From an uncultured Oscillospiraceae bacterium (GTDB lineage: Bacteria; Bacillota; Clostridia; Oscillospirales; Acutalibacteraceae), in assembly GCA_900547095.1 (NCBI GenBank), contig URFG01000004.1, forward strand, positions 53,776 through 117,775: DNA of 64,000 nucleotides. The letters run 5' to 3'. Made by a program: the position numbers and the translations under genes. How positions within the stretch are numbered: the stretch's first letter is position 1; each line of letters starts with the position of its first letter. Below are positions 32,829-40,660 of the stretch, in pieces. Below the pieces are notes generated by a model that saw only the letters and a list, made by a program, of their open reading frames with translations, had not been told where the DNA came from and searched no databases.

Positions 32829-34577
32829 TCAGGATATTTTAGCTTTTTTCTTTTTAAATATAAAGAAACCGCCCACACCTGCTCCTGCAATTAAAACAAC
32901 AGCAATCAGAATAAATATCCAAATATGATTTGATCCTTTTGCTTTTGAATCTTTAATATCAGCGGATTTAGTTTCCTTTTCATCAAGCTTGCATATTGCA
33001 TAGTTGCTGAAATGACTCAATTTTGCGCTTACGGTGTTTTCAGCCTCGTTTACGGTCGATTCAAGCTTTTCATAATTTCCGTCTTCGGTTATATAATATA
33101 TCGCTATATTCTTACCGAAACCCTGCGGTATTTTAAATGTAACGGTTACTTCGTTTTTGGGCTGTATCTTTGCTCCGTTTAAATACGCTGTTATATCATA
33201 AAGCTTAAATTCTTTGCAGATATCCTTTAATATGTTCTTTACCGACTCATAAGCAGGATCATCTTTCTTTATCTCTTCTATCTTTATTTCGCTTCCCTTT
33301 TCGAATGTACCCTCGTTTGCTTCAAACAGTGTTCCTGTTGTTTCATCCTTTACCGAGCAGGGTATTACTTCGCTTGTAGTCTGACCGCAGCGTTTGCACT
33401 TACCCTCTTTAAGTCCTGTTTCGCTTATAGTGGGTTCTTTTATTACGGTCGGGTTTTCAAAATCGTGGCCTAAGGCAGGAGTGTTTCTTGTTTCGGCTGC
33501 ACCGCATACAGTACATTTTCTTTCCTGCATGCCGCCGTTTGTGCAATCGGGAGCTTTAGTATCCGACCATTCGGTAAACTTATGGCCTAACGGTTTTATG
33601 CTCTGTGAGGTTGTCTGGCCGCAGCGGGTGCATTTACCGGATTCCGTACCCTGTTCTGTACAGGTAGGTTTCTTTGTTACAGTGGGGTTTGAAAAACTGT
33701 GTCCTAAAGCGTTTGTTGCTCTTGTTTCGGTATGGCCGCATTTCGAGCAGCTGCGCTTTTCTTCTCCCTGTGTTGTACAGCCTGCGGATTTACTTGTTCT
33801 CCAATCGTTAAAACTATGGCCTGTTGCGGGGATAGAATGAGTTTCTGTCTTTTTGCATACGGAGCATTCTCTTATCTGCGTACCCTGCGTTGTGCAGCCG
33901 GGTTTAACTTTTACCTCATAATTTCCCCAGCTATGGTTATTGGTTTTAGCTATAGTTTCATCCTTTTCTGCTTTGCAGGCGGTACATTCAAAGTGTTTTA
34001 CTCCTGTTTCTTTACAGGTAGGCTGTTTTGTTACTTTACCGCTGTTCCATGTATGGTTAGTTATTTGCTCATATCCGCACTCGGAGCATACGCGTTTATG
34101 TGTAGTATCGTTTACTTTTATGTAGGAACCGAAAGAATGAGAAACAGATGTAATTTTTAGAGTTTTTGTTGCAGAGGAAGAAGAATTATCTGCCAAAGTA
34201 ACATTAACATTTATTTGCTGATCTAAGCTTGAATATTCTTTTGCCTTTACAGTAAATTTGAAAAAAGCACCGTTTAAGTCGACATCTTTACCAAAGGAAA
34301 ACGCGCCTTTATTTTTTGAAAGATCGAAATAATTCAGTAGTGCGTCGGTTTTTATAAACTCGCCTGATATTACTTCAAGCTTATCCCCTACGGTTAAAGC
34401 GATTGATCCTCCAGAGCAATTCTGTGCTCCGCTTAGATTTACGGTATAAGTAACATTATTTCCTAAGGTGACGGAGCCGTTTCCGGAAATACTTATACTT
34501 ATATTTGCGGCGGAAGCAGTAATTGCAAAAGAAAATAATAAGCAAAACACTGTTAGCAGTGATATTATTTTTTTCAT
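32829..34577 (-). CDS. Membrane-anchored cohesin-like protein with Cys-rich repeats
   Basis: 582 residues. A signal peptide (1-24) is followed by a beta-sandwich of about 120 residues with cohesin-like features (NISISISGNGSVTLGNNVTY; SGGSIALTVGDKLEVISGEF; GAFSFGKDVDLNGAFFKFTV). Then come about seven tandem repeats of ~39 residues (147-410), each starting H(S/T/K/D)F/W and carrying CxxC (CSECG, CTACK, CSVCK, CSKCG, CTRCG, CTVCG, CKRCG), possible small metal-binding modules. A beta-rich domain precedes a C-terminal membrane helix (IWIFILIAVVLIAGAGVGGF) and a lysine tail. The protein is thus displayed outside the cell. The gene follows the dockerin gene by 17 bp. Confidence 0.7.
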   Translation of the reverse strand: MKKIISLLTVFCLLFSFAITASAANISISISGNGSVTLGNNVTYTVNLSGAQNCSGGSIALTVGDKLEVISGEFIKTDALLNYFDLSKNKGAFSFGKDVDLNGAFFKFTVKAKEYSSLDQQINVNVTLADNSSSSATKTLKITSVSHSFGSYIKVNDTTHKRVCSECGYEQITNHTWNSGKVTKQPTCKETGVKHFECTACKAEKDETIAKTNNHSWGNYEVKVKPGCTTQGTQIRECSVCKKTETHSIPATGHSFNDWRTSKSAGCTTQGEEKRSCSKCGHTETRATNALGHSFSNPTVTKKPTCTEQGTESGKCTRCGQTTSQSIKPLGHKFTEWSDTKAPDCTNGGMQERKCTVCGAAETRNTPALGHDFENPTVIKEPTISETGLKEGKCKRCGQTTSEVIPCSVKDETTGTLFEANEGTFEKGSEIKIEEIKKDDPAYESVKNILKDICKEFKLYDITAYLNGAKIQPKNEVTVTFKIPQGFGKNIAIYYITEDGNYEKLESTVNEAENTVSAKLSHFSNYAICKLDEKETKSADIKDSKAKGSNHIWIFILIAVVLIAGAGVGGFFIFKKKKAKIS

Positions 34578-34594
34578 ATTTTATAAACCCCTTT

Positions 34595-36619
34595 TTATTT
34601 TATAGGATAATCTTCCGGGAAATAACAATGCATAAGAAGATATATGGCGTCTTTATCGGATATTACCCCGTCGTCGTTAAAATCGCAGGATTGATTAACA
34701 GGATAATCTTCCGGAAAGTAGCTATACATCAGCAAATGTATTGCATCTTTATCTGTTATTCTTTCGTCGCCGTCAATATTGCCTTTTTCAACATCAAAAT
34801 CATACCCTAATAATTCGAAATCTTTATCAAATCTCATATATGCAATTTTCTTTGATCCATCTTTATAATAGAATTCTTTTTCAACATAAACGGTATTGTT
34901 AAAAATTTTTTTACTGCCGATATTTGAAAATTCATAACTTACTGCATCTGGAATATCTGCTGTTTGAAATTTGTTTTCAGGTGAACTTATTGCTTTTTTA
35001 TTCAAAGTATTACTTTTTAGTTTTCTATTGTTTAAGTAGAAATTGCAGTAACTGTTTTCTCCGTTCTCCCAATTATAACAATCTAAATAAAAAATTCCTA
35101 AGTCTGTAAGAAAGGCCATACTATACTGTGTTGACTTATAGAACCACGGAGTCCCCCCTCCAAAACCGTCGAAAAAACCAATTTTTTCTTTTTTCGAAGA
35201 AAATTTATTACCATTTTTATCTGTAAAACTAAATTTCGGATTTAAAGTAAAAAAGTCTTCTACTGAGATTTCTTTCCAAGTATTTTCTTTTACTGTTACG
35301 GAGCATTCAAATTCTTGATTAAATGCATAAAGCTTGACATTTTTAGGACCGACTGAGTTGAAATAAATATTATAAAAATTGCTTACGGTAAAAAATACGG
35401 TAAAATATTCTTTAAGAGTTTTTGAAAAAACATAAAAACAAAGGTAAGCATCCGGTAATTCAGTTACTTTAATATCTTCAAAACTATTATCCGAAAAACT
35501 AAGTCTGATTACAGCCCCTCGCAAATCAAAACATTCACCTATGATATATTCCGTTTTATCGGGATTTGAAATTAATTCAATATTTGTAACCTGAATGTTA
35601 TTGTCGTTGTCACTTTTTAAAACTTTAACATTATATGTTGTTTTTAATTTCCCTAAAGAAGCTTCTATTGAATAGACTTTTTCCTCTTCAAAAGACTTAT
35701 CAAATTGTTTTCCACTGTCATAATCAACATTAAAAGTTTTTCCGTTTAAAGTAATATCTAACCCGTAGCCGCAATTATTAAGATCAACCTTTTCTCCCGA
35801 ATCAAGCTCTACAGTTCCCGATTTAGGAAAATAGCTATAAAATTGCTCCGATGGAGATTTTTTCACTTCAATATCATCAATATGCAATGATTTAAAAGGA
35901 CTTTTTAAAACTTTTAAGTTATATGTTGTCATAATCCCTGAAATTTCACAATTTATTTTATAGCTTTTTCCGGCTTCGAGTGAATTAAAATCTATTTGAT
36001 TATTATCCACTTTCAATTCATACTCTCTGCCACCGATTATAACAAAATTTTCATACGCAGAACTACTTTTGGATGATAAAACAGTTCCGTCGTTTAATGT
36101 AACTTTATATCGGGGAGAATACCATTCCTCTGAATGTCCGTTTTCATCATAATAATTCAGTCCTTCATAAACAAAAACATCCTCTATTTTTATTTCTTTT
36201 ATCGGGTTTTTAATAATTTTAACATTTACATTGTTTTCAATTCCCTCATAGTTTACTTTTAATTTGTAGGTATTTCCTGCAATCCAGTGATTGGTTTCCT
36301 GCTTTTTTAAATCCGATTCATCTATATTCGCACAATCGTATTTCTTTTCCCCTTCTTTATAAGAAGCAATACATTTGATATCAGAATTATAAATATCTTT
36401 AAAATAATAAAAAAATCCACCTGTTTTTGTTCCATATGTATTTTCTATAATAGTGACATCAGGAACTTCTAAAGAAACAATCGGATTATCTTTTTCACCA
36501 ATATATCTATTACTTTCTAAAGCATAAATATTTTGCGCATTTTCAGCAAAAACAGAAAACGGACACAGCGAAAATATTATTAGTAAACTCAAAAATAAAG
36601 AAACTATCTTTTTTTGCAT
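34595..36619 (-). CDS. Secreted Ig-like domain protein with C-terminal type I dockerin
   Basis: 674 residues. The signal peptide (MQKKIVSLFLSLLIIFSLCPF, cut near FAENA; first 20 shown in part) is followed by several Ig-like/BIG-type domains with repeated NVKIIKNPIKEIKIEDV-like and NLKVLKSPFKSLHIDDIEV-like linkers, about three copies. The last ~62 residues are a type I dockerin: DGDERITDKDAIHLLMY and NDDGVISDKDAIYLLMH, two calcium loops plus F-helix. No catalytic domain is seen. The next gene encodes a cohesin-like anchor, so the two may bind each other at the cell surface. Confidence 0.8.
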   Translation of the reverse strand: MQKKIVSLFLSLLIIFSLCPFSVFAENAQNIYALESNRYIGEKDNPIVSLEVPDVTIIENTYGTKTGGFFYYFKDIYNSDIKCIASYKEGEKKYDCANIDESDLKKQETNHWIAGNTYKLKVNYEGIENNVNVKIIKNPIKEIKIEDVFVYEGLNYYDENGHSEEWYSPRYKVTLNDGTVLSSKSSSAYENFVIIGGREYELKVDNNQIDFNSLEAGKSYKINCEISGIMTTYNLKVLKSPFKSLHIDDIEVKKSPSEQFYSYFPKSGTVELDSGEKVDLNNCGYGLDITLNGKTFNVDYDSGKQFDKSFEEEKVYSIEASLGKLKTTYNVKVLKSDNDNNIQVTNIELISNPDKTEYIIGECFDLRGAVIRLSFSDNSFEDIKVTELPDAYLCFYVFSKTLKEYFTVFFTVSNFYNIYFNSVGPKNVKLYAFNQEFECSVTVKENTWKEISVEDFFTLNPKFSFTDKNGNKFSSKKEKIGFFDGFGGGTPWFYKSTQYSMAFLTDLGIFYLDCYNWENGENSYCNFYLNNRKLKSNTLNKKAISSPENKFQTADIPDAVSYEFSNIGSKKIFNNTVYVEKEFYYKDGSKKIAYMRFDKDFELLGYDFDVEKGNIDGDERITDKDAIHLLMYSYFPEDYPVNQSCDFNDDGVISDKDAIYLLMHCYFPEDYPIK

Positions 36620-36633
36620 AATAAAATAACTCC

Positions 36634-36984
36634 TTAATTATATTTAATTTCTATTTTGTTTATATTATTTGAAAATTTGACAAGATTTTCTATATATTCT
36701 ATAAATTCATTTCCTTCTGAATTTGAATATAATTCCCAGTGATTTTCAGGCTGATAGGGTCCGAATGCTTGAACTAAAAGTTTTCTTAAAATCTTCTCAA
36801 CTTCTGAAATTTGCTTTTCGCATTCAAAATAAAACGCCTTTACAAGAGAAATATCTATGTTTTTATGCTCGCTTTTAATTTGAGAAATCAATTTTTCTAT
36901 AGTTTGTTCTTTCCGCACTGAAACTGAATATTTTGTTTTTTTGAACTCTTCCATACTTAAAATTGCTATTATTCCTTTTTCCAT
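36634..36984 (-). CDS. Small protein of unknown function, first gene of the cohesin/dockerin operon
   Basis: 116 residues, mostly charged helices (VRKEQTIEKLISQIKSEH and FECEKQISEVEKILRKLLVQ), with no signal peptide or membrane segment, hence cytoplasmic. AAAGGAGAG precedes the start. Only 14 bp separate it from the dockerin gene. No known domain recognised. Confidence 0.7.
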   Translation of the reverse strand: MEKGIIAILSMEEFKKTKYSVSVRKEQTIEKLISQIKSEHKNIDISLVKAFYFECEKQISEVEKILRKLLVQAFGPYQPENHWELYSNSEGNEFIEYIENLVKFSNNINKIEIKYN

Positions 36985-37056
36985 TTAAAATCTCTCCTTT
37001 CTGAATTTTTACAAAATTTAACAGCTTTCCTCCCCTTTTATTTAAATCTATTTATA

Positions 37057-37095
37057 ATTTTAGCGGATTTTTCGCTAAAAGTCAATAGCGAAAAA
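37057..37095 (-). promoter_or_regulatory. Promoter with perfect palindromic operator (Xre target candidate)
   Basis: Minus-strand promoter TTGACT (37085-37080), 17 nt, TAAAAT (37062-37057). A perfect inverted repeat TTTTTCGCTA (37068-37077), 8 nt, TAGCGAAAAA (37086-37095) covers the -35 and spacer. A third half-site TAGCG lies at 37061-37065. Binding here would block the operon and also touch the divergent xre promoter. Confidence 0.75.
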
Positions 37096-37150
37096 CTTTC
37101 TAAACTATAATTGAGTAAATAAATCAAATTATAATTTCGGGAGGTTTTTT

Positions 37151-37369
37151 ATGGCTTATTATAAAAGAATCCGTGATTTAAGAGAAGACAATGATCTAAC
37201 GCAAACGCAGCTCGGAAAAATTCTTTCGTGCAGTCAAAGAGTATACAGTAATTATGAGCGCGGTGATATCGATATTCCGACTGCAACGCTTATTAAAATT
37301 GCAAACTATTATAATGTATCCGTAGATTTTCTTCTAAACAGAACCGATAACCCTAAAATGAATGTATAA
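37151..37369 (+). CDS. Xre/Cro-type helix-turn-helix regulator
   Basis: 72 residues, a single HTH_3 domain: LREDNDLTQTQLGKILSCS, then QRVYSNYERGDIDIPTATL, with the usual C-terminal VSVDFLLNRTDNP. Ribosome site GGGAGG. It is divergent from the cohesin/dockerin operon and shares with it a gap containing a perfect palindrome, so it most likely represses that operon and itself. No effector domain is present. Confidence 0.9.
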   Translation: MAYYKRIRDLREDNDLTQTQLGKILSCSQRVYSNYERGDIDIPTATLIKIANYYNVSVDFLLNRTDNPKMNV

Positions 37370-37402
37370 TCCCCCGCGAATTTAATTCGGCGGGGAATTT
37401 TT
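37370..37402 (+). terminator. Terminator after the Xre gene
   Basis: CCCCGC pairs with GCGGGG around an inner AATTTAATT, followed by AATTTTTT. Confidence 0.75.
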
Positions 37403-37997
37403 TCAGCTCTGTGAGCTTTCGGTGCTTTGTAAAGATTTTTGCTTTTTGAAGACTGTGAAGAATTTCCGTTTTCATCAGGCTTCTTATCGGGCTTTTTATC
37501 AGGTCTGCTGTTTGTATCAAAGTTTCCTGTTTGGTTTTCATTCGAAGAATCGAGTTTTTCGGGCGGCTGTGTGCCGTTATCTGACGGCTTATTTCCACTC
37601 GGCTGTTCGCCGTTTGCACCGGGTGCGGCACCGTTACCCGGAGCAGCCGCTCCCATTCCTCCTGATTCGCCGTAAATAAGGCTGTCAAGAGTAACTGACT
37701 TTGAAAGATTACCCGAAGCTATCGTGTAAATTCCGCCCTTTACTACCGACGGTGCGGAAACCACCACATTTATATATTTCTTTGCGGGAGTAAAGCTTAC
37801 TATCTCGTTTGAAGAAGAGTCCTTTAAGACCACTGCGCTTTGCGACTGTGAATCAAGGTCTACCATTATACTTCCCTGTGTGGAATCGCTGCCGAAGTTC
37901 ATCGCCATTCCACTTGAGCCTGTTGCAACGAATATTCAGCCTGTTATTTTAGCAGTGCCGTCAAAGTCTATAGCGCCGTTTCCGTCGTTTACAGGAC
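37370..37997 (-). pseudogene. Remnant of a carbohydrate-binding surface protein
   Basis: On the minus strand the frame reads NDGNGAIDFDGTAKITG, stop, IFVATGSSGMAMNFGSDSTQ and continues into SIMVDLDSQSQSAV..., typical of the C-terminus of large carbohydrate-binding (DUF4353-type) secreted proteins of Clostridia. The TGA at 37938-37936 replaces an expected Gly codon. The N-terminal bulk is missing beyond ~37997, where a kinase fragment on the other strand begins. A Pro/Asn/Lys-rich linker follows and the true C-terminus is unclear. Clearly inactive. Confidence 0.7.
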
Positions 37998-38003
37998 CGC
38001 GAA

Positions 38004-38219
38004 AAGCCTTTTATGACGAGATACTTTGTTTTAAATTATGACTTAAACGGTAATTTATCTTCATCAAATCTCGATAATATCGCGGCGGTAATGGAAAGCG
38101 AAACGGGCGGATTCGGAATAGGGCTTTCAATAGCAAAAAGCATTACGGAAAGTCACAAAGGAAAAATATATGCAAAAAGCCCTGACGGATATTCGGTAAG
38201 TTTTACGGCAGAGCTTTAA
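38004..38219 (+). pseudogene. Histidine kinase remnant with large internal deletion
   Basis: The first ~25 residues (KPFMTRYFVLNYDLNGNL) match the extracytoplasmic segment of two-component sensor kinases. The frame then jumps to ETGGFGIGLSIAKSITESHK and GYSVSFTAEL, the G2 box and end of a HATPase domain. The second membrane helix, the phospho-acceptor His and the N box are all absent. The fragment has no start site of its own. A terminator follows at 38221-38256. Confidence 0.75.
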
Positions 38220-38220
38220 A

Positions 38221-38260
38221 AAATAACCGCGGAAATTAAAATTCCGCGGTTATTTTTATG
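38221..38260. terminator. Bidirectional terminator before argG
   Basis: AAATAACCGCGGAA pairs with TTCCGCGGTTATTT, with T-run. Confidence 0.88.
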
Positions 38261-38304
38261 ATATTTTTTATGTTAAATATTCTGTTTAAAAGTTTCAAAA
38301 ATGC

Positions 38305-39534
38305 TTATTTTAAGCCGTTTTTAGCTTTCATTTTAGCATAAACTTTTGTTGAAAGTCCGTAAAGATTTATAAAGCCAGTGGCATCTGCCTGATTATAAAC
38401 ATCGTCTTCCTCAAAGGTTGCGATCTCAGGATCATAAAGCGAATAAGGTGAAGTAACGCCTGCATTTATCATATTGCCTTTATAAAGCTTTAAGGTAACA
38501 TCGCCGGTAACTGTTTTTTGAGTGGTTTTAACAAAGCTCAAAATTGCCTCAGTTAAAGGAGTAAACCACTGCGCATTATAAACGATCTCCGCAAGCTTCT
38601 GAGCAATGAGTGCTTTATAATGTGAGGTTTCCTTATCAAGGCAGAGAGTTTCAAGCACATTGTGCGCCTTATAAAGAATTGCACCTCCTGGGGTTTCATA
38701 AACTCCTCTGCATTTCATTCCCACAAGCCTGTTTTCTACGATATCGAGAAGACCTATACCGTTTTCTCCGCCTAATTTATTAAGGGTTGCAACAAGCTCT
38801 GTAGCGCTCATTTCCTTACCGTTTACAGCAGTCGGAATGCCTTTTTCAAAGTGGATCTTAACATAAGTGGGAGTATCGGGTGCAATTTCCGGTGAAACGC
38901 CCATTTCAAGAAATCCCTCTTTATTATACAAAGGCTCATTAGCCGGATCTTCAAGGTCGAGTCCCTCGTGAGATAAATGCCAGATATTTTTATCCTTAGA
39001 ATAATTGGTTTCCCTGTTTATTTTAAGCGGAACATTATGCGCCTCGGCATACTCTATCTCTTCTTCCCTCGATTTAATGCTCCATTCTCTCCAGGGTGCA
39101 ATAATAGTCATATCAGGGGCAAGAGCCTTTATGGCCATTTCAAATCTTACCTGATCGTTGCCTTTTCCGGTGCAGCCGTGGCAGATAGCGTCTGCTCCCT
39201 CTTTTATGGCTATTTCAACAAGCTTTTTAGCAATAGGAGGTCTTGCAAAAGCAGTGCCTAACATATAGTCCTCATAAAGTGCGCCCGCCTGAACGCAGGG
39301 GAAAACATAGTCTGTTAAAAATTCCTCGGTGAGATCCTCAACATAAAGCTTTGAAGCGCCTGTTTTAATAGCTTTTTCTTCTAAGCCCTCAAGCTCATCC
39401 TGCTGGCCGACATTGCCTGAAACGGCGATGATTTCGGGATCATTATAATTTTCTTTAAGCCAGGGAATTATTATTGAAGTGTCTAGCCCTCCGGAATATG
39501 CAAGAACGACCTTTTTTATATCTTTTTTATTCAT
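38305..39534 (-). CDS. argG: Argininosuccinate synthase
   Basis: Joins citrulline and aspartate with ATP to form argininosuccinate, step seven of arginine synthesis. 409 residues, normal length. The PP-loop motif AYSGGLDTSIIIPW is at the N-terminus; HGCTGKGNDQVRFE and YSKDKNIWHLSHEG are typical substrate-binding segments. ATG at 39534 follows GGAGGTATTTTT; an in-frame ATG at 39606 lacks a ribosome site. argH is not in the window. About 90 bp separate it from panE, with no strong terminator between them. Confidence 0.97.
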   Translation of the reverse strand: MNKKDIKKVVLAYSGGLDTSIIIPWLKENYNDPEIIAVSGNVGQQDELEGLEEKAIKTGASKLYVEDLTEEFLTDYVFPCVQAGALYEDYMLGTAFARPPIAKKLVEIAIKEGADAICHGCTGKGNDQVRFEMAIKALAPDMTIIAPWREWSIKSREEEIEYAEAHNVPLKINRETNYSKDKNIWHLSHEGLDLEDPANEPLYNKEGFLEMGVSPEIAPDTPTYVKIHFEKGIPTAVNGKEMSATELVATLNKLGGENGIGLLDIVENRLVGMKCRGVYETPGGAILYKAHNVLETLCLDKETSHYKALIAQKLAEIVYNAQWFTPLTEAILSFVKTTQKTVTGDVTLKLYKGNMINAGVTSPYSLYDPEIATFEEDDVYNQADATGFINLYGLSTKVYAKMKAKNGLK

Positions 39535-39624
39535 AAAAATACCTCCATAAATGAATAATATGCAATTAACGATTAATATAATAGCATATAATTCATAAAT
39601 ATGCAAGTACTTTTTGAAAAATTT

Positions 39625-40539
39625 TTAAAAAAGACTTTCTTTTGCGTGTATCAGATCAACGACCAAAGAATGAAAAGGCGTTTCAATGCCGTACTTCCTG
39701 CCTAATTTTACCACTGCGCCGTTAATAAAATCGATTTCTGTTTTTCTTTTATTTTCCATATCCTGGCACATTGAAGCCTTTCCTGTGCCAAGCCTACGCG
39801 CGGTTTCAATAACATCTTTATAAACTTTATCATTGTCAAATTCCTCGCCGTCAGCTTTAGCTACCGATACTGCCTCGTCAATAAGTTTTTTTGCGGCAGA
39901 AGAAGCGCCTGCCGAATCGGCGATAACGGAAATATGGCTATCGAGCAGTGCAGTGACCGAATTTATAGTCATATTAATAAAAAGCTTTTGCCAGAGAAGT
40001 TTTTTCACATCAGTGCAAGCCTCTGTTTCTATTCCGCTTTCATTAAACATATCCGATATCTTTTTTGCTGCCCCGTTATTGCCTATGGGCGAGCCGATAT
40101 GAGTGATTCCCGCTCCGGAATGATATATTTCGCCGAAAGATAATGTTACGCAGTTATGCTTAGTTGTGCCGAGCAAAATTCTGCTTTTATCCGCAAATTC
40201 TTCCATAATTTCAAAGTTGCCGAGCCCGTTTTGAAGAGATAAAAGAAGAGTATCTTCTTTGATAAGATCTGCGTTCGACTCTAAAGCCGCTTTTGTGGCG
40301 GTATCCTTAACAAAAACTATTATAAGATCAAGCTTTTCATCAAACTTACCGCTGAAATATGCGCTCACGCGATAGTTCTTTTTTTCTTTGCTTTCTTTAC
40401 AGGTCATAATAATTCCGTGCTCATTTATTGCGCTTACAGCCTTTTCGCTGACATCTAGCAGTTTTACATCGTTTTTCTCGCTTAGCATACTTGCATACAG
40501 GCAGCCCATAGCGCCCGCTCCGATAATCCCGATTTTCAT
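39625..40539 (-). CDS. panE: 2-dehydropantoate 2-reductase
   Basis: An NADPH-dependent ketopantoate reductase family member, 304 residues. Rossmann motif GAGAMGCLYASML lies at the N-terminus. The catalytic Lys sits in LLWQKLFINMTINSVTAL, followed by a C-terminal helical domain with SMCQDMENKRKTEIDFINGA. It makes pantoate for coenzyme A; this fits the presence of coaX and an ECF S component further on. Some family members act on other 2-keto acids, so the substrate is likely but not certain. Confidence 0.9.
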   Translation of the reverse strand: MKIGIIGAGAMGCLYASMLSEKNDVKLLDVSEKAVSAINEHGIIMTCKESKEKKNYRVSAYFSGKFDEKLDLIIVFVKDTATKAALESNADLIKEDTLLLSLQNGLGNFEIMEEFADKSRILLGTTKHNCVTLSFGEIYHSGAGITHIGSPIGNNGAAKKISDMFNESGIETEACTDVKKLLWQKLFINMTINSVTALLDSHISVIADSAGASSAAKKLIDEAVSVAKADGEEFDNDKVYKDVIETARRLGTGKASMCQDMENKRKTEIDFINGAVVKLGRKYGIETPFHSLVVDLIHAKESLF

Positions 40540-40564
40540 AAACCTTATCTCTTTTCCATAAAAA

Positions 40565-40605
40565 AATAAAGGATGCCTAAGGGACTTCCCCTAAGACATC
40601 CTTGC
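40565..40605 (-). terminator. Terminator of the rny transcript
   Basis: AAGGATGTCTTAGGGG pairs with CCCTTAGGCATCCTT on the minus strand, followed by a T-rich run. Confidence 0.85.
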
Positions 40606-40660
40606 CTTTGCGATTAAATATTATACATTCGCCTAAATAAAATGTCAAGCAAAAGTATAT

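Noticed and set aside
33340..34140. Short-period DNA repeats that might suggest a CRISPR or satellite array
   Set aside because: They encode the CxxC repeats of a continuous 582-residue protein; units differ in DNA sequence and no spacers exist.
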